DNA of 64,000 nt from Metridium senile (GCA_949775045.1 OX459100.1:3369436-3433435), one strand, 5' to 3'; positions 33,801 to 43,529 are shown, numbered from the stretch's first letter. The notes: a model not told the origin generated them from the letters alone. Made by a program: numbers and translations.

Positions 33801-34432
33801 TTTCCCCTAACTATAGAAAAAAAACCCATTTAATTCACTCTGAATTGAGGCTATAAGCAAATGCGCATTTTGTCAGCGGTGCTAGATAAAGGCGTTTTAC
33901 AATGTGCAATTTTCTCAGCAACTTGTCTCGCAATGCCGTTGCAACACAAGTTGCTGAAGAATTGCACCGTGTAACAGTGGCCGTCTTGCATTTTTTTTGT
34001 TGCAAACAGCGTTGCACAAAGTAGAGTTCAGTTCTACTTTTCGCAACGGAACTCAGCAACTTGCAACGCCATTGTACGGTGTATCACCCCTTCAGCAACT
34101 TGTGTCGCAATTTTAAAGTATTTATTTTCAAGGACGCATGCGCATATTTCCATTTCTCTTCCCTAGTCCCCCAGAGCACAATGAATCGTCACAAATCATT
34201 GCAAGTTGCCGAGATCGCTTTGCAATGTATCACTTCACCTCGGCAACTTGCAATGCAACATTTTCAAGCATTGCAAGACAAGTTCACGAAACTGGTCAAT
34301 ACTTACCCTGGCCAAGACGAACCAGTCCAGTAATGACAAGCATACCTATCGCTATCAGTTTGGCAACGGTGAATATGATCTGCATACGAGTAGCCCATCG
34401 AACACTGAAACAGTTCACAAATGTGATGATGC
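27878..34432 (-). CDS. SLC7 (b0,+AT/SLC7A9-like) constant exons 2-10, shared by five alternative first exons
   Basis: Nine exons, in transcript order: 34307-34432, 33059-33158, 31974-32018, 31205-31328, 29905-30008, 29272-29368, 28816-28971, 28347-28524 and 27878-27951 (stop TAA). All have AG/GT borders with consistent phase. Exons 2-9 have exactly the same lengths as in the + strand SLC7 gene (126, 100, 45, 124, 104, 97, 156, 178), so the two genes are old duplicates. They encode the rest of TM4 ([17 protein letters not shown]), the [20 protein letters not shown] region around TM6, [31 protein letters not shown] and [14 protein letters not shown], ending [12 protein letters not shown]. The LWAYDGWN and EE-containing tail recall b0,+AT. 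Exon 2 begins mid-codon (needs one preceding base), which every one of the five upstream first exons supplies. There is no first exon inside the block itself. Confidence 0.92.
28069..28229. mobile_element. MITE with AGGGGTGGATCT ends
   Basis: CCAGGGGTGGATCTAGGGGG on the left is inverted at the right as TCTGGATCTGCCCTTGG. An internal GTACACCCCCTAACACC run pairs with GGGTGTCC. It lies in the intron between constant exons 9 and 10. Confidence 0.65.
28996..29100 (+). pseudogene. Non-LTR reverse transcriptase fragment
   Basis: AAGGGTGTGCCACAGGGAAC translates to KGVPQG, followed by TTLGP. Downstream sequence (ACACAAT … GATTACAGA … CGGGATGTG) resembles that beside the other fragment at 19603, so both come from the same LINE family. 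It lies in the intron between constant exons 7 and 8. Confidence 0.6.
29573..29751. mobile_element. MITE with AAAGCCGACTTACACGGCAC ends
   Basis: Inverted arms TAAAGCCGACTTACACGGCA and TGCCGTGTAAATCGGTCTTT, with inner TTGTAGCATGCAACTCGCTT / AAGCAAGTTGCATGC arms. Same terminal type as the element at 17057-17378. Confidence 0.85.
30030..30262. repeat. (GAT)n/(GGT)n microsatellite
   Basis: Degenerate GATGAT, GGTGGT and AATGAT repeats in the intron between constant exons 5 and 6. Non-coding. Confidence 0.85.
30272..30556. mobile_element. MITE with AGAACGTTxTxGTA ends
   Basis: Outer arms AGAACGTTTTCGTATAACCC and (inverted) GGGTACAACAACGTTCT. Inner arms GCATGCCAATTTGGTGTG and CACACTTCATTGGCATG, then GTAGCTATATGCTTC and GAAGCATATGGCTGC. 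It directly abuts the TACACC element that starts at 30560. Confidence 0.7.
30560..31188. mobile_element. TACACC-end foldback element carrying a nested foldback
   Basis: Ends TACACCTATTTCAAAAATCG and its inverse, CGATTTTTGAAATAGGTGTA, flanked by TA. The arms continue through GTTGTCGCAGCC and GGACxTACAGTCCACxCTxTAA. A second foldback (30872-31050) has inserted in the middle. The same outer ends occur at 33336, 42328, 42586, 54030, 56005 and 60403. Confidence 0.85.
30872..31050. mobile_element. Nested foldback element (copy 1)
   Basis: Almost perfect hairpin: AATAATTAAGGTTCAGCC through ACCGCACGCTTGGCA, inverted after a short loop at about 30965. A near-identical copy in the opposite orientation lies at 46463-46652. 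The high similarity of the copies suggests recent activity. Confidence 0.9.
31360..31885. repeat. Tandem repeat of about 60-80 bp (TATTTCAATAAGGTTGTCCA units)
   Basis: Seven or so units, each with ACCTATTTCAATAAGGTTGT, CCAAGGCGATAGGTCATTCC and GAGACGGAA. The unit resembles the end of the TACACCTATTTCAA elements, so the array may have grown from one. A related array in the opposite orientation is at 37842-38130. Confidence 0.85.
32347..32632 (+). repeat. Three tandem units of the 89-bp repeat family
   Basis: Units of TTTTTTACGGTGTTACAAAT, ATTACCTATTGTTTATATCA and CCGACGCAGCCTATACTAGTT, repeated three times in the intron between constant exons 3 and 4. Opposite orientation to the large array at 35213-36168. 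Next to it (about 32641-32700) is a weak tRNA-like B box, GAGTTCGATTCTC. Confidence 0.9.
33336..33595. mobile_element. TACACC-end foldback element
   Basis: Arms TACACATATTTCAATTAACG … GAGACCGATAGGAATTGTGG and the inverse CCACAATTCCTATCGGTCTC … GAAATAGGTGTA, flanked by TA. Its interior matches the element at 42328-42587 closely, so these two are recent sisters. Confidence 0.85.
33888..34110. repeat. Imperfect inverted repeats of GCAACTTG type
   Basis: Several copies of CAGCAACTTGTxxCGCAA in both orientations, with ACAATGTGCAATTTTCTC and CACCGTGTAACAGTGG, forming a degenerate foldback next to constant exon 2. It resembles the TTACACGG-type MITEs but is too rearranged to delimit. Confidence 0.45.
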
Positions 34433-35212
34433 CTAGAGGAAAAAAGACATGAGAAAACGGGAACACATTGCGTTTACGTTAAGTATGGGCGTGTACACAA
34501 CTGAGTTTACGTAAGGGAACATTTACAAACTGAAACGTTTATGTAATGCATCAGTTTAGACTAATATTAAAGCAATATGTTAACGTATGGCAGTATTCAT
34601 ATACAAGGCTTAATCAATATGGTTACGCAATACCGCAATGTTAAGACTAACGCGTTTACGTAAGGGAACATTTACAAACTGAAACGTTTATGTATAGTGC
34701 ATCGGTTGAGACTAATATTAAAGCAATACGTTAACATCTGGCAGTATTCACAAACTAGGCTAATTCAATCGTTTACGCAATACCGCAATATTCACATTCA
34801 CGAAGTGAAATCGCGTCGGAGACATTTCTTTTTTGTTAAAAAGGTACTACAAAAGCCTTGAATCCGTTAACTTGTCGTTTCGGATACACGATAAAGAAAT
34901 CGCGTCAACATAGGTCTGAACACTCAAAAACAAATTCTGAAATATTGTTAACTATTTAATATAATCATAATAATTACTATCTTTGTCAACGATAGAATGT
35001 TGATGATGCCACTGCATTAACGGCAACAATAACACTAAGTTCAACAATAGTTAATAAAAGCGAGCGAAACGCTGTAAATGGTTATCAAAAAAATGGCGCG
35101 AAGTTGTCGAGCCAATCAGTACGCACGGTTTTCTGTGATCACCAGCGTATTTATATTAATAATAAATAATGATAAATGATGATTGATAAACAACATTAAC
35201 AATTATAAATGA

Positions 35213-36168
35213 AAACTAGCAAGTAAACTAGTATAGGCTGCGTCGGTGTTTGATATAAACGATAGGTAATAGAATGAAATGTGTAACACCGTAAAAAATA
35301 GAAACTAGCGAGTAAACTAGTATAGGCTGCGTCGGTGTTTGATATAAACGATAGGTAATAGAATGAAATGTGTAACACCGTAAAAAATAGAAACTAGCGA
35401 GTAAACTAGTATAGGCTGCGTCGGTGTTTGATATAAACGATAGGTAATAGAATGAAATGTGTAACACCGTAAAAAATAGAAACTAGCGAGTAAACTAGTA
35501 TAGGCTGCGTCGATGTTTGATATAAACGATAGGTAATAGAATGAAATGTGTAACACCGTAAAAAATAGAAACTAGCGAGTAAACTAGTATAGGCTGCGTC
35601 GGTGTTTGATATAAACGATAGGTAATAGAATGAAATGTGTAACACCGTAAAAAATAGAAACTAGCGAGTAAACTAGTATAGGCTGCGTCGGTGTTTGATA
35701 TAAACGATAGGTAATAGAATGAAATTTGCAGCACCGTAAAAAATAGAAATAGAAACTAGCGAGTAAACTAGACTAAGTATAGGCTGCGTCGGTGTTTGAT
35801 ATAAACGATAGGTAATAGAATGAAATTTGTAACACCGTAAAAAATAGAAACTAGCGAGTAAACTAGTATAAGCTGCGTCGATGTTTGATATAAACGATAG
35901 ATAATAGAATGAAATTTGCAGCACCGTAAAAAATAGAAATAGAAACTAGCGAGTAAACTAGACTAAGTATAGGCTGCGTCGGTGTTTGATATAAACGATA
36001 GGTAATAGAATGAAATTTGTAGCACCGTAAAAAATAGAAATAGAAACTAGCGAGTAAACTAGTATATGCTGCGTCGGTGTTTGATATAAACGATAGGTAA
36101 TAGAATGAAATTTGTAACACCGTAAAAAATGTTGACTTAATCGAGCTTTAGCCCTTCGTCGGAGTAAA
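35213..36168 (-). repeat. 89-95-bp tandem array with a hammerhead-like end
   Basis: About ten units of ACTAGCGAGTAAACTAGTAT, GGCTGCGTCGGTGTTTGATA, ACGATAGGTAATAGAATGAA and GTAACACCGTAAAAAATAG. Some units carry 6-bp additions (AAATAG, ACTAAG), giving 95 bp or more. The array ends at about 36168 with AGCTTTAGCCCTTCGTCGGAG, a hammerhead-core remnant that lacks the GACGTTTC part. It lies in the intron between first exon V5 and constant exon 2. Small open frames in it are translated repeat. Confidence 0.92.
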
Positions 36169-36521
36169 AAAAAAATAATAAAAAGTAATATATTAAACAA
36201 TAAATTATAATAATAATAAATTATATTCAATAACATATAATAATTCTATAAATTAATACTACTACTACTATTAATTAATTCTTCTATTGTTGGCATAAAT
36301 GTCGTATTAAATCAATGTTTTATAATAACTGCACAATGACCTTCTGTTGTGTAAATGTTTTGGGTCATTCGTGTGGATTATATTTAATAACACCACGAGT
36401 ATTTCATGATGTTATAGCTATCATCATAAACTACCCATTAACTTAACCATGTTAACTTGACCTAAAAAAATCACAACAACAACACAACACATGAACCCTG
36501 TAATTACACTCTCAACCATAC

Positions 36522-37056
36522 CAATGCAAAACGCTGCTAGAATCTTCACAAGTATCTTCAGATCCACTCTGTCGGGGTCAACGCTTGAACATGACGGAAA
36601 GAAAGGCTCGATCGTGTACTGGCCAAACGCTAAAGCAATAATCGATAACTGTGACGGCTTGAGGAGGATCGTAGAAGTGTAAGCAAAGAGGAACGCTAGA
36701 GGAGGTCCAAAGGCTTCTTTCAAGTACACGTATTCACCTCCTGATTTAGTGATCATTGTTCCGAGCTCGCAGTAACACAACGCTCCAAGCATTGAAATAA
36801 CCCCGCATAATCCCCATACTACAAGGCCCATGCCCGCCGAGTTCGACAAGGAGAACACACCGCTAGCAGACGCGAAGATACCGCTTCCAATCATGGTACC
36901 GACGATCAGCGAGATGCCTCCAACCATTCCAACTTCTGGTTTCAACGACATGGACTTAGAAGGCTCGATATGGAGCTCGGTGTCATCTTGGACTTCGCTC
37001 TTGGTGCCGCGACGGACGATCTGTGGTGTGTCCACAGCAAATGCTTTATTCTCCAT
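36522..37056 (-). CDS. SLC7 alternative first exon V5 (nearest to the constant exons)
   Basis: ATG at 37056, donor G|GTATGG after 36522, leaving one base (phase 1). Encodes 178 aa: a 43-residue cytoplasmic N-terminus, TM1 with GTMIGSGIF (GSGIF 57-61), TM2, the KSGGEYVYLKEAFG segment and TM3. The heavy-chain cysteine lies in FFPSC, and the start of TM4 is LKILVKILAAFCI. Spliced to constant exons 2-10 (intron about 2.1 kb) it gives 512 aa. Distinctive: ASASGVF follows the GSGIF motif where the other exons have AS(P/A)R, and the loop after the cysteine is longer. A TATA-like TATATAAATA (minus strand, 37223-37214) lies about 165 bp upstream of the ATG. Confidence 0.9.
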
Positions 37057-37213
37057 GACTAGTGAACGTTTCTACTCTAATGTATAAGCTGTTTTCCTTA
37101 GTTGTAGATTTCTTGATCGAGTGTTCTTGAACAAGTGTTCTTGTCCAACTATTCTTGATCTGTAACGTTTTTATGTCGATTTCGACATCGCAGGCCGATA
37201 CGTGAAATCTATG

Positions 37214-37223
37214 TATTTATATA
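37214..37223 (-). promoter_or_regulatory. TATA-like box upstream of V5
   Basis: TATATAAATA on the minus strand, about 165 bp before the V5 ATG. Position is plausible for a promoter of V5 alone, but the region is AT-rich, so chance occurrence is possible. Confidence 0.4.
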
Positions 37224-37410
37224 GCTATCAAGTTACAAACCGGCTATACTACCGGCTTTTATATCATAGACAAAAAGTAGAAGTAGAGTAGAAGGATAAG
37301 CTTTTATATCAATAATATTATAAACCTCTATTTTTGATACTACGAGCGCTCTGATTGGCTGGCCACCGTGTTTATATCAAGGACAGAGGCGCTCAGGAAA
37401 CAAATATAAA

Positions 37411-37620
37411 ACGTTAGCCTCCTCCGCTAGTCCCTCTCTATAGTGGCAGCACAGGAAACCCAAATCCAAATTAGATCACAGAGACAGGTAGCCTTAGAAA
37501 GCAGACGTTCTTTCGCTTCTCTTTCCCCCGCGAAACTAACGTTACTTAGTTTCGCGGAAGGAAGAGGAGCGAAAGAACGTCTGTTTTCTCAGGCTACTGT
37601 GGAGGAGGCTAATAAAACGT
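37411..37620. mobile_element. Foldback element
   Basis: Arms ACGTTAGCCTCCTCCGCTAG… and …GGAGGAGGCTAATAAAACGT. The inner arms AGCAGACGTTCTTTCGCTTC and GAGCGAAAGAACGTCTGTTT and the core CGCGAAACTAACG / TTAGTTTCGCG are strong. A related half-site (AGAACAGACGTTCTTCCGCT) lies at about 51425-51470. Confidence 0.8.
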
Positions 37621-37841
37621 CTGTCTGTGTCTATTTACTGTGATATATACATGTATATATACACTCTGGGAGCTGTAGAGTACTCGAAAAGTCAACGAAA
37701 TACTCCGCTTCGCCTCGTGTTTCTTGAGGGTTTCTTCCTTGCTCTCAGCGTGTTTTAGATAGATATGTTATTTTGCAAGACGTTTTTGGATTAAACGTTA
37801 TGCCCATAATTCGTTTCTGTCAGAAAATCACCTTACCGCTT

Positions 37842-38130
37842 TGGACAACCTTTTTGAAATAGGTGTATGACTATACTGATTTCTTTCCGTTTTGGAATGA
37901 CCTATTGCCTTGGACAACCTTTTTAAAATGGGTGTATAGCTATAATTCCGGCTTTTCCGTTTTGGAATGACCTATTGCCTTGGACAACCTTTTTAATTCC
38001 GGCTTTTCCGTTTTGGAATGACCTATTGCCTTGGACAACCTTTTTAAAATGGGTGTATGCCTGTAATTCCGGCTTTTCCGTTTTGGAATGACCTATTGCC
38101 TTGGACAACCCTTTTGAAAATAGAAGTATG
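37842..38130. repeat. Tandem array of about 60-80 bp (CCTTGGACAACCTTTT units)
   Basis: Four units with GACCTATTGCCTTGGACAAC, CTTTTTAAAATGGGTGTAT and AATTCCGGCTTTTCCGTTTT. The GGGTGTAT element matches the end of TACACC-type elements; this is the opposite orientation to the array at 31360-31885. Confidence 0.85.
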
Positions 38131-38869
38131 CCTATATATAAATATTCCTCTCCGTTTTTGAAAGAACTATCGCTTTTTTAAATAGAAGAATATCTGTTAC
38201 TCCTTTCTTCAATAAACCCATCAATCTTGACAACCTTTTGAAAACAGTGGAAGATCCATAATGCATTGTTAATTCCAACAAATCGTATCGAATCCCAAAG
38301 TGAGAACAATCCTTTGATAAGTGATAGCCATTGACAGAGTAATATACTTATAGGGTGAATAGGTCAATCATCAACTGATTAATAGCGGGTGGATTTGTCA
38401 ATAAACAATATTAATTTTTCGCCTTTAAATGAGCTTGCTTGGTGTTATTAATATCGCTTTTATGTCAATATATAGGATAATTTTGGTTTGATTAAAATGG
38501 CTATAGTCAATAGTTGGTGATATTGTTCGGTAAAAAATTATGATTATAATAATGAGTGATTATGCTGGCCAAAGTATCAAAACCTTCCAAACATGCCTAT
38601 TTCAGGTGGTTCTTTCATATGACAATGCTAAAATATTGACATATCTATTTACTTGAAAAATCATTTTCTGCTCCATATTATGGTATTTATGAAAGTTGTC
38701 TATTACTGTAGTTCAAGTGGATTAGAACTGGAGCAAGGCACGCAATAGGATCGAGAGGCCACCGCGGTCAGAATGTATTATATAGTTTAAAACTATTGCA
38801 ATAAACGGCATATTTGTGATCATAACAATCAGCTCCTACTTTTACAGTACTTGTTATACAATGGGCTAT

Positions 38870-40110
38870 AATGAGCCAGCCACTGAGAATGGATACAGTC
38901 AAGGTTTCTAAAACTCTTGTAATAAACACTTTTATAATAAAAAAAAACAACGCCGATGTTTCAAACAGCTACAGTGGGATAACATGAGCCAGACACTGAG
39001 AATGGATACAGTCAAGGTTTCTAAAACTCTTGTAATAAACACTTTTATAATAAAAAAAAAACAACGCCGATGTTTCAAACAGCTACAGTGGGATAACATG
39101 AGCCAGACACTGAGAATGGATACAGTCAAGGTTTCTAAAACTCTTGTAATAAACACTTTTATAATAAAAAAAAAACAACGCCGATGCTTCAAACAGCTAC
39201 AGTGGGATAACATGAGCCAGACACTGAGAATGGATACAGTCAAGGTTTCTAAAACTCTTGTAATAAACACTTTTATAATAAAAAAAAAACAACGCCGATG
39301 CTTCAAACAGCTACAGTGGGATAACATGAGCCAGACACTGAGAATGGATACAGTCAAGGTTTCTAAAACTCTTGTAATAAACACTTTTATAATAAAAAAA
39401 AACGCCGATGTTTCAAACAGCTACACGTCGGGATAACATGAGTCAGTCACTGAGAGTGAACACCATCAAGATTTCTAAAACTACTGTAATAAACAATTTG
39501 ATAATTAAAAAAACAACGCCGATGTTTCAAACAGCTACAGTGGGCTGACATGAGCCAGCCACTGAGAATGGATACAGTCAAGGTTTCTAAAACTCTTGTA
39601 ATAAACACTTTTATAATAAAAAAAAACGCCGATGTTTCAAACAGCTACACGTCGGGATACATGACCCAGTCACTGAGAGTGAACACCATCAAGATTTCTA
39701 AAACCACTGTAATAAACAATTTGATAATTAAAAAAACAACGGCGATGTTTCAAACAGCTACAGTGGGCTGACATGAGCCAGACACTGAGATTGGATACCA
39801 TCAAGGTTTCTAAAACTATTATAATAAACACTTTTATAATTAAAAAAAAAACAACGCCGATGTTTCAAACAGCTACAGTGGGATAACATGAGCCAGTCAC
39901 TGAGATTGGATACCATCAAGGTTTCTAAAACTATTATAATAAACACTTTTATAATTAAAAAAAAAACAACGCCGATGTTTCAAACAGCTACAGTGGGATA
40001 ACATGACCCAGTCACTGAGAATGGATACCATCAAGGTTTCTAAAACTATTGTAATAAACACTTTTTATAATTAAAAAAAACATAAAAAATTACAGTGGGA
40101 TAGCATGAGC
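38870..40110. repeat. Minisatellite array of about 115-bp units between V4 and V5
   Basis: About ten units, each with ATGAGCCAGACACTGAGAAT, CAAGGTTTCTAAAACTCTTG, AATAAACACTTTTATAATAA, an A-run, ACGCCGATGTTTCAAACAGC and TACAGTGGGA. A diverged variant (ACTGAGAGTGAACACCATCA) alternates near 39440 and 39660, showing higher-order structure. Long open frames exist on both strands only because the unit happens to lack stops, so I reject them as genes. Confidence 0.93.
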
Positions 40111-40190
40111 CAGTCGAGCGGTCTCTATCAGCCAGCTAGCTATTGCACTATAATTATCTATAATCATAAACACAGCGGTTCAAATCTTAC

Positions 40191-40644
40191 CTATCGCAGC
40201 CGCAGCCAATAGTTTTGTAAGCGTAATAAACTCAGGACTCCCTCCACATCCAGGGAAAATCGCTTCAATTGTGTACCCCGCAAAAGTGAGCAAAATAATT
40301 GCTAGGGACGCAGGTTTGTTAACAAGAACAGTCGTCCACGAGAACAAAAACGCCGGCAAGTCACCATAACTCTCTCTCAAGTAAGCATGTTCGCACCCTG
40401 ATAGAGGGATAGCAAGTCCAAGCTCTAGGTAGCTTAGAGCGCCGAAGATAGAGATTAATCCACAGCCAGCCCAGGCGAAAAGAGTCATCCCAACGGAGCC
40501 AGAGTACACCATAACCCATCGAGCAGAAGCAAAAATACCCGATCCAATCATGTTGCCAACTATAAGGGAAATCCCACCTATGGGACCGAGAGTTCTTTGC
40601 AAACCAACCGTCTTGGCTTGATTCTCCGCCATATTTTCACCCAT
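40191..40644 (-). CDS. SLC7 alternative first exon V4
   Basis: ATG at 40644, donor G|GTAAGA after 40191, phase 1. Encodes 151 aa with a short 19-residue N-terminus: TM1 with GNMIGSGIF (GSGIF 34-38; the T of the usual GTMIG is replaced by N), TM2, PLSGCEHAYLRESYG, TM3 and the cysteine in IFPGC. TM4 starts LTKLLAAAAI. With constant exons 2-10 it gives 485 aa. The PLSG loop is shared with V1 and differs from the KSGGEYVY loop of V2, V3 and V5. TATATAAAG lies about 165 bp upstream. The next exon of SLC7 type downstream on this strand is V5, which has no acceptor, so V4 must reach the constant exons (5.8 kb away) or be unused. Confidence 0.9.
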
Positions 40645-40807
40645 TTTTAAACTGATTTATAAAGCGCAATTTCTCATCTACTCGAATCGGCGGTTTGTAT
40701 AAAGTGTTGGAGATCAAACCCCGGCAGTTTGTTAAACAAACTACGTGACGTATAACAGCTCCAAGTTCATTAAATTGGACTTTGGACCAACACTTTAATA
40801 TCCACAA

Positions 40808-40816
40808 CTTTATATA
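40808..40816 (-). promoter_or_regulatory. TATA-like box upstream of V4
   Basis: TATATAAAG on the minus strand, about 165 bp before the V4 ATG, a better TATA match than most of the surrounding AT-rich DNA. Confidence 0.45.
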
Positions 40817-41284
40817 AGCGAAGATTTCCAGGTCATGTCAGATTGGAAAAAGTCCAATAACACGAATTTTAAGTGCTTGTTTTCTTTTTGAAGAGAAGTA
40901 TGGTAAAAAACTAATCAAGTTTTGGCTGTTTACAGTGGCGGATTAGAGAAATCCACGTGCAAACATAATGTGTTTTTTTTCTCGTGATCTGTAAGCAAAT
41001 ATTTCATCAGGCAAATTAAACTGCGATGCTTTGGTTGCCCAGTTAGCGACAGATGCTCTCACGCAACCACTTAAAAAAATAACCTTGGTGTTTATGCCTT
41101 TACGGGATGGTCACGCGAATCAACACAGCATTAAAACAGCGAAAACAGAGGAGATATCTCTAAGACGGAAATACTGGTGAAATTAAATCCGACTTATAAA
41201 GAATTGTTCGATAATCTCTTGTAAATAAAAAAATAAAAGACCTAGTTTTGTCTGAAGGATCGCGGTGGGAATTGATTAATGGGT

Positions 41285-41505
41285 TATACAAAGGATCATG
41301 CATAATTATGATGGTGATAATGATGACAATAAAAATGATAATTATGGTTATGAAAATAATGCTGATGATGAGTTGATGATGAAATTGGTGATGAAATTGG
41401 TGATCGTAATGATGAAATTGATGATAATGACACAGGTAGCCCAAGCTAACTATCATAAATATACTATCATTATTTATTGTCATCATCATCATCGATAAAA
41501 TCATT
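41285..41505. repeat. (GAT)n/(ATC)n microsatellite
   Basis: Imperfect GATGAT and AATGATG repeats, with ATGAAATTGGTG doubled. The rest of 40820-42327 contains another local duplication (AGTAGAAATTATTTAGCCTA at about 41893 and 42061) but no coding sequence that I can support. Confidence 0.8.
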
Positions 41506-42327
41506 ATCACTATCATAAGATCCAATCGCTTTAATTTCGATACAAGATAATATGGTCTTTCTGGACAGCATATAGTGTTTGTGGTCGTGGATAATGTTTT
41601 TATTATCCATGTTGTGATGGATCTGATATAGCCTAAGGTGAAACAGCCGTGATTCGCGCTGCACTGTTGAGCCGATCAGCTGATCGATATTTTGACGGGG
41701 AGGAAGATTTCCTGTGACGGGATATCCTTCTAAAGTAAAAACCTCGAGTGTAATTCACGTGTTTCAAGTGGTTTAAGAAAAGAATCAAAATTAAGACCAA
41801 GAGAAATTTGCCAAATGTTTTTAAAAAAACATTCTTATCATTCCTTTTTTGAATCTGATTGGCTAAGCATATTAAAGTAGAAATTATTTTGAAGTAGAAA
41901 TTATTTAGCCTAAATATTTACGATTCTTCTCCATGTAAACATGTTATATTACACACGACTCGACTCAAGGAGGAAGGAACTTTGCTAGCTTAAAGACTTT
42001 GGAAAGAATGATCAGCTCGACTACACCATCTATTACCATCTACTCATATTTAAATTTCGAAGTAGAAATTATTTAGCCTAAGTATTTACGATTCTTCTCC
42101 ATGTAAACATGTTATGATTATTATTGTTGTCATTGTATTTCTCGCCTTACTGTTTGCCCATTGGAGAATGAACTTTGTAAGGGACTTCGCGTCCTATTGT
42201 CGTTTCTCCGTGAATTTGAAAACCACGTACAAAATGATTGTAAATCAATATAAAACAATAAATCGCGAGCGTAATAGAGCTTTTCACTGTACGATTCTCG
42301 TCGATCAACCTCAGCCTCGATAGCGTG

Positions 42328-42587
42328 TACACCTATTTCAATTAACGTTGTCCATCTGGAATGGTTGATCTGAGACCGATAGGAATTGTGGGAGTTCATT
42401 AAATTTCAAATGAGTTGTTTTAATCACACTTGAACGATGCTGAATTATGGATAATAGTATTTCAGAAGTAGACATTAATATTCAAGCGTGATTATAATAG
42501 TGTATTTGCAGTTTAACGAGCTCCCACAATTACTATCGGTCTCAGATCAACCATTCCAGATGCACAACGTTAATTGAAATAGGTGTA
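42328..42587. mobile_element. TACACC-end foldback element
   Basis: Sister of the element at 33336-33595. Ends TACACCTATTTCAATTAACG and CGTTAATTGAAATAGGTGTA, with the same GATCTGAGACCGATAGGAAT arms. Its right end overlaps the left end of the next element by the shared GTACAC. Confidence 0.88.
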
Positions 42588-42856
42588 CACCTATTTCAAA
42601 AAACGTTGTCAGAAGGAGATCTGAATCTGCAATCTGAGACCGAAATGAATTCAGGAAAATTGCGTACTGCAAAAACCAGGCCTGGCCCTGTTTTTTATTT
42701 TTGGTGCTTAGCACTTTCAGATTTATATTTACCGTCGCCATATCCGAAGCCAGAGTGTGCACGCAATGAGAAAAAACTGCCGTACCCCACAATTCATTTC
42801 GGACTCAGATGGCAGATTCAGATCTCCTTCTGACAACGTTTTTTGAAATAGGTGTA
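42586..42856. mobile_element. TACACC-end foldback element, different interior
   Basis: Ends TACACCTATTTCAAAAAACG and CGTTTTTTGAAATAGGTGTA. The inner arms are GTCAGAAGGAGATCTGAATC and GATTCAGATCTCCTTCTGAC. Except for a short CTGAGACCGA, the interior is unrelated to the neighbour at 42328, although the outer 20 bp agree. Confidence 0.88.
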
Positions 42857-43018
42857 TAATATATTGTTTTAATTTGATCACAGCCACATTATCAAACAAT
42901 TGAAGCTCATTGAAACACTTTAAAATTCCACGGGCTGTAGTCAAATTCTAAAGAAAATATTACATGCTATCAAGGCTGAGGTTGATCGACCTGAAACTTG
43001 AAATAGTCTAATGACTAG

Positions 43019-43440
43019 ATATATATGCGGGTCTGATCCGCGGTTATATGATTTGTGTATGAGTATGATCGTCGCGGAGAAATAAGCAATTTATGTAATT
43101 GCAATTATAGAAGCCCGAAAAAAACTCAATTATTCAAAAAATTTTCGGGCTTCTATAATTGCAATTACATAAATTGCTTATTTCTCCGCGACGATCATAC
43201 TCATACACAAATCATATAACCGCGGATCAGACCCACATATATGGTCGAATGAACTCAACAAAATGACCTCCTACCAACATATGTGGCTTAATTCATAGCT
43301 CAGTTGGTAGACCATTGCACCGGTTGTGCAAAGGTCATGGGTTCAAATCCCGTTGAAGTCCCGAATTTTTTTCGGGCTTCTATAATTGCAATTACATAAA
43401 TTGCTTATTTCTCCGCGACGATCATAATCATACACAAGTC
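43019..43440. mobile_element. Foldback element with a captured tRNA-like sequence
   Basis: A 220-bp hairpin (about 43019-43243) pairs GCGGGTCTGATCCGCGGTTA and TCGTCGCGGAGAAATAAGCA with their inverses. A third copy of one arm (TCGGGCTTCTATAATTGCAA to ATCATAATCATACACAAG, 43373-43437) follows after a tRNA-like stretch (43284-43362). The unit therefore reads arm - loop - arm - tRNA-like - arm. Confidence 0.8.
43284..43362 (+). tRNA. tRNA-like sequence, possible tRNA-Thr(GGT) relic
   Basis: A-box TAGCTCAGTTGGTAGA, anticodon arm TTGCA-CCGGTTG-TGCAA (anticodon GGT in a seven-base loop) and B box GGTTCAAATCC. The acceptor stem pairs poorly and the sequence lies inside a repeated element, so it is more likely a SINE or tRNA pseudogene than a working tRNA gene. 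Confidence 0.4.
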
Positions 43441-43529
43441 TAATGACTATCCAATAACGTTTTTTTTTAATAATCTTTAGGTTGACGCCGCAATATATAT
43501 ATCTTATGATGATTGTCAGTGGTTTTCAG

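Noticed and set aside
35196..36236. Row of about 80-aa minus-strand frames, and a CRISPR-like look
   Set aside because: All are the same 89-bp tandem unit. Repeats are head-to-tail with no unique spacers, and the genome is eukaryotic, so neither genes nor a CRISPR array.
38932..39436. 150-aa frames on both strands of the 115-bp array
   Set aside because: Both come from the same repeat unit lacking stops. No start context, no domain.
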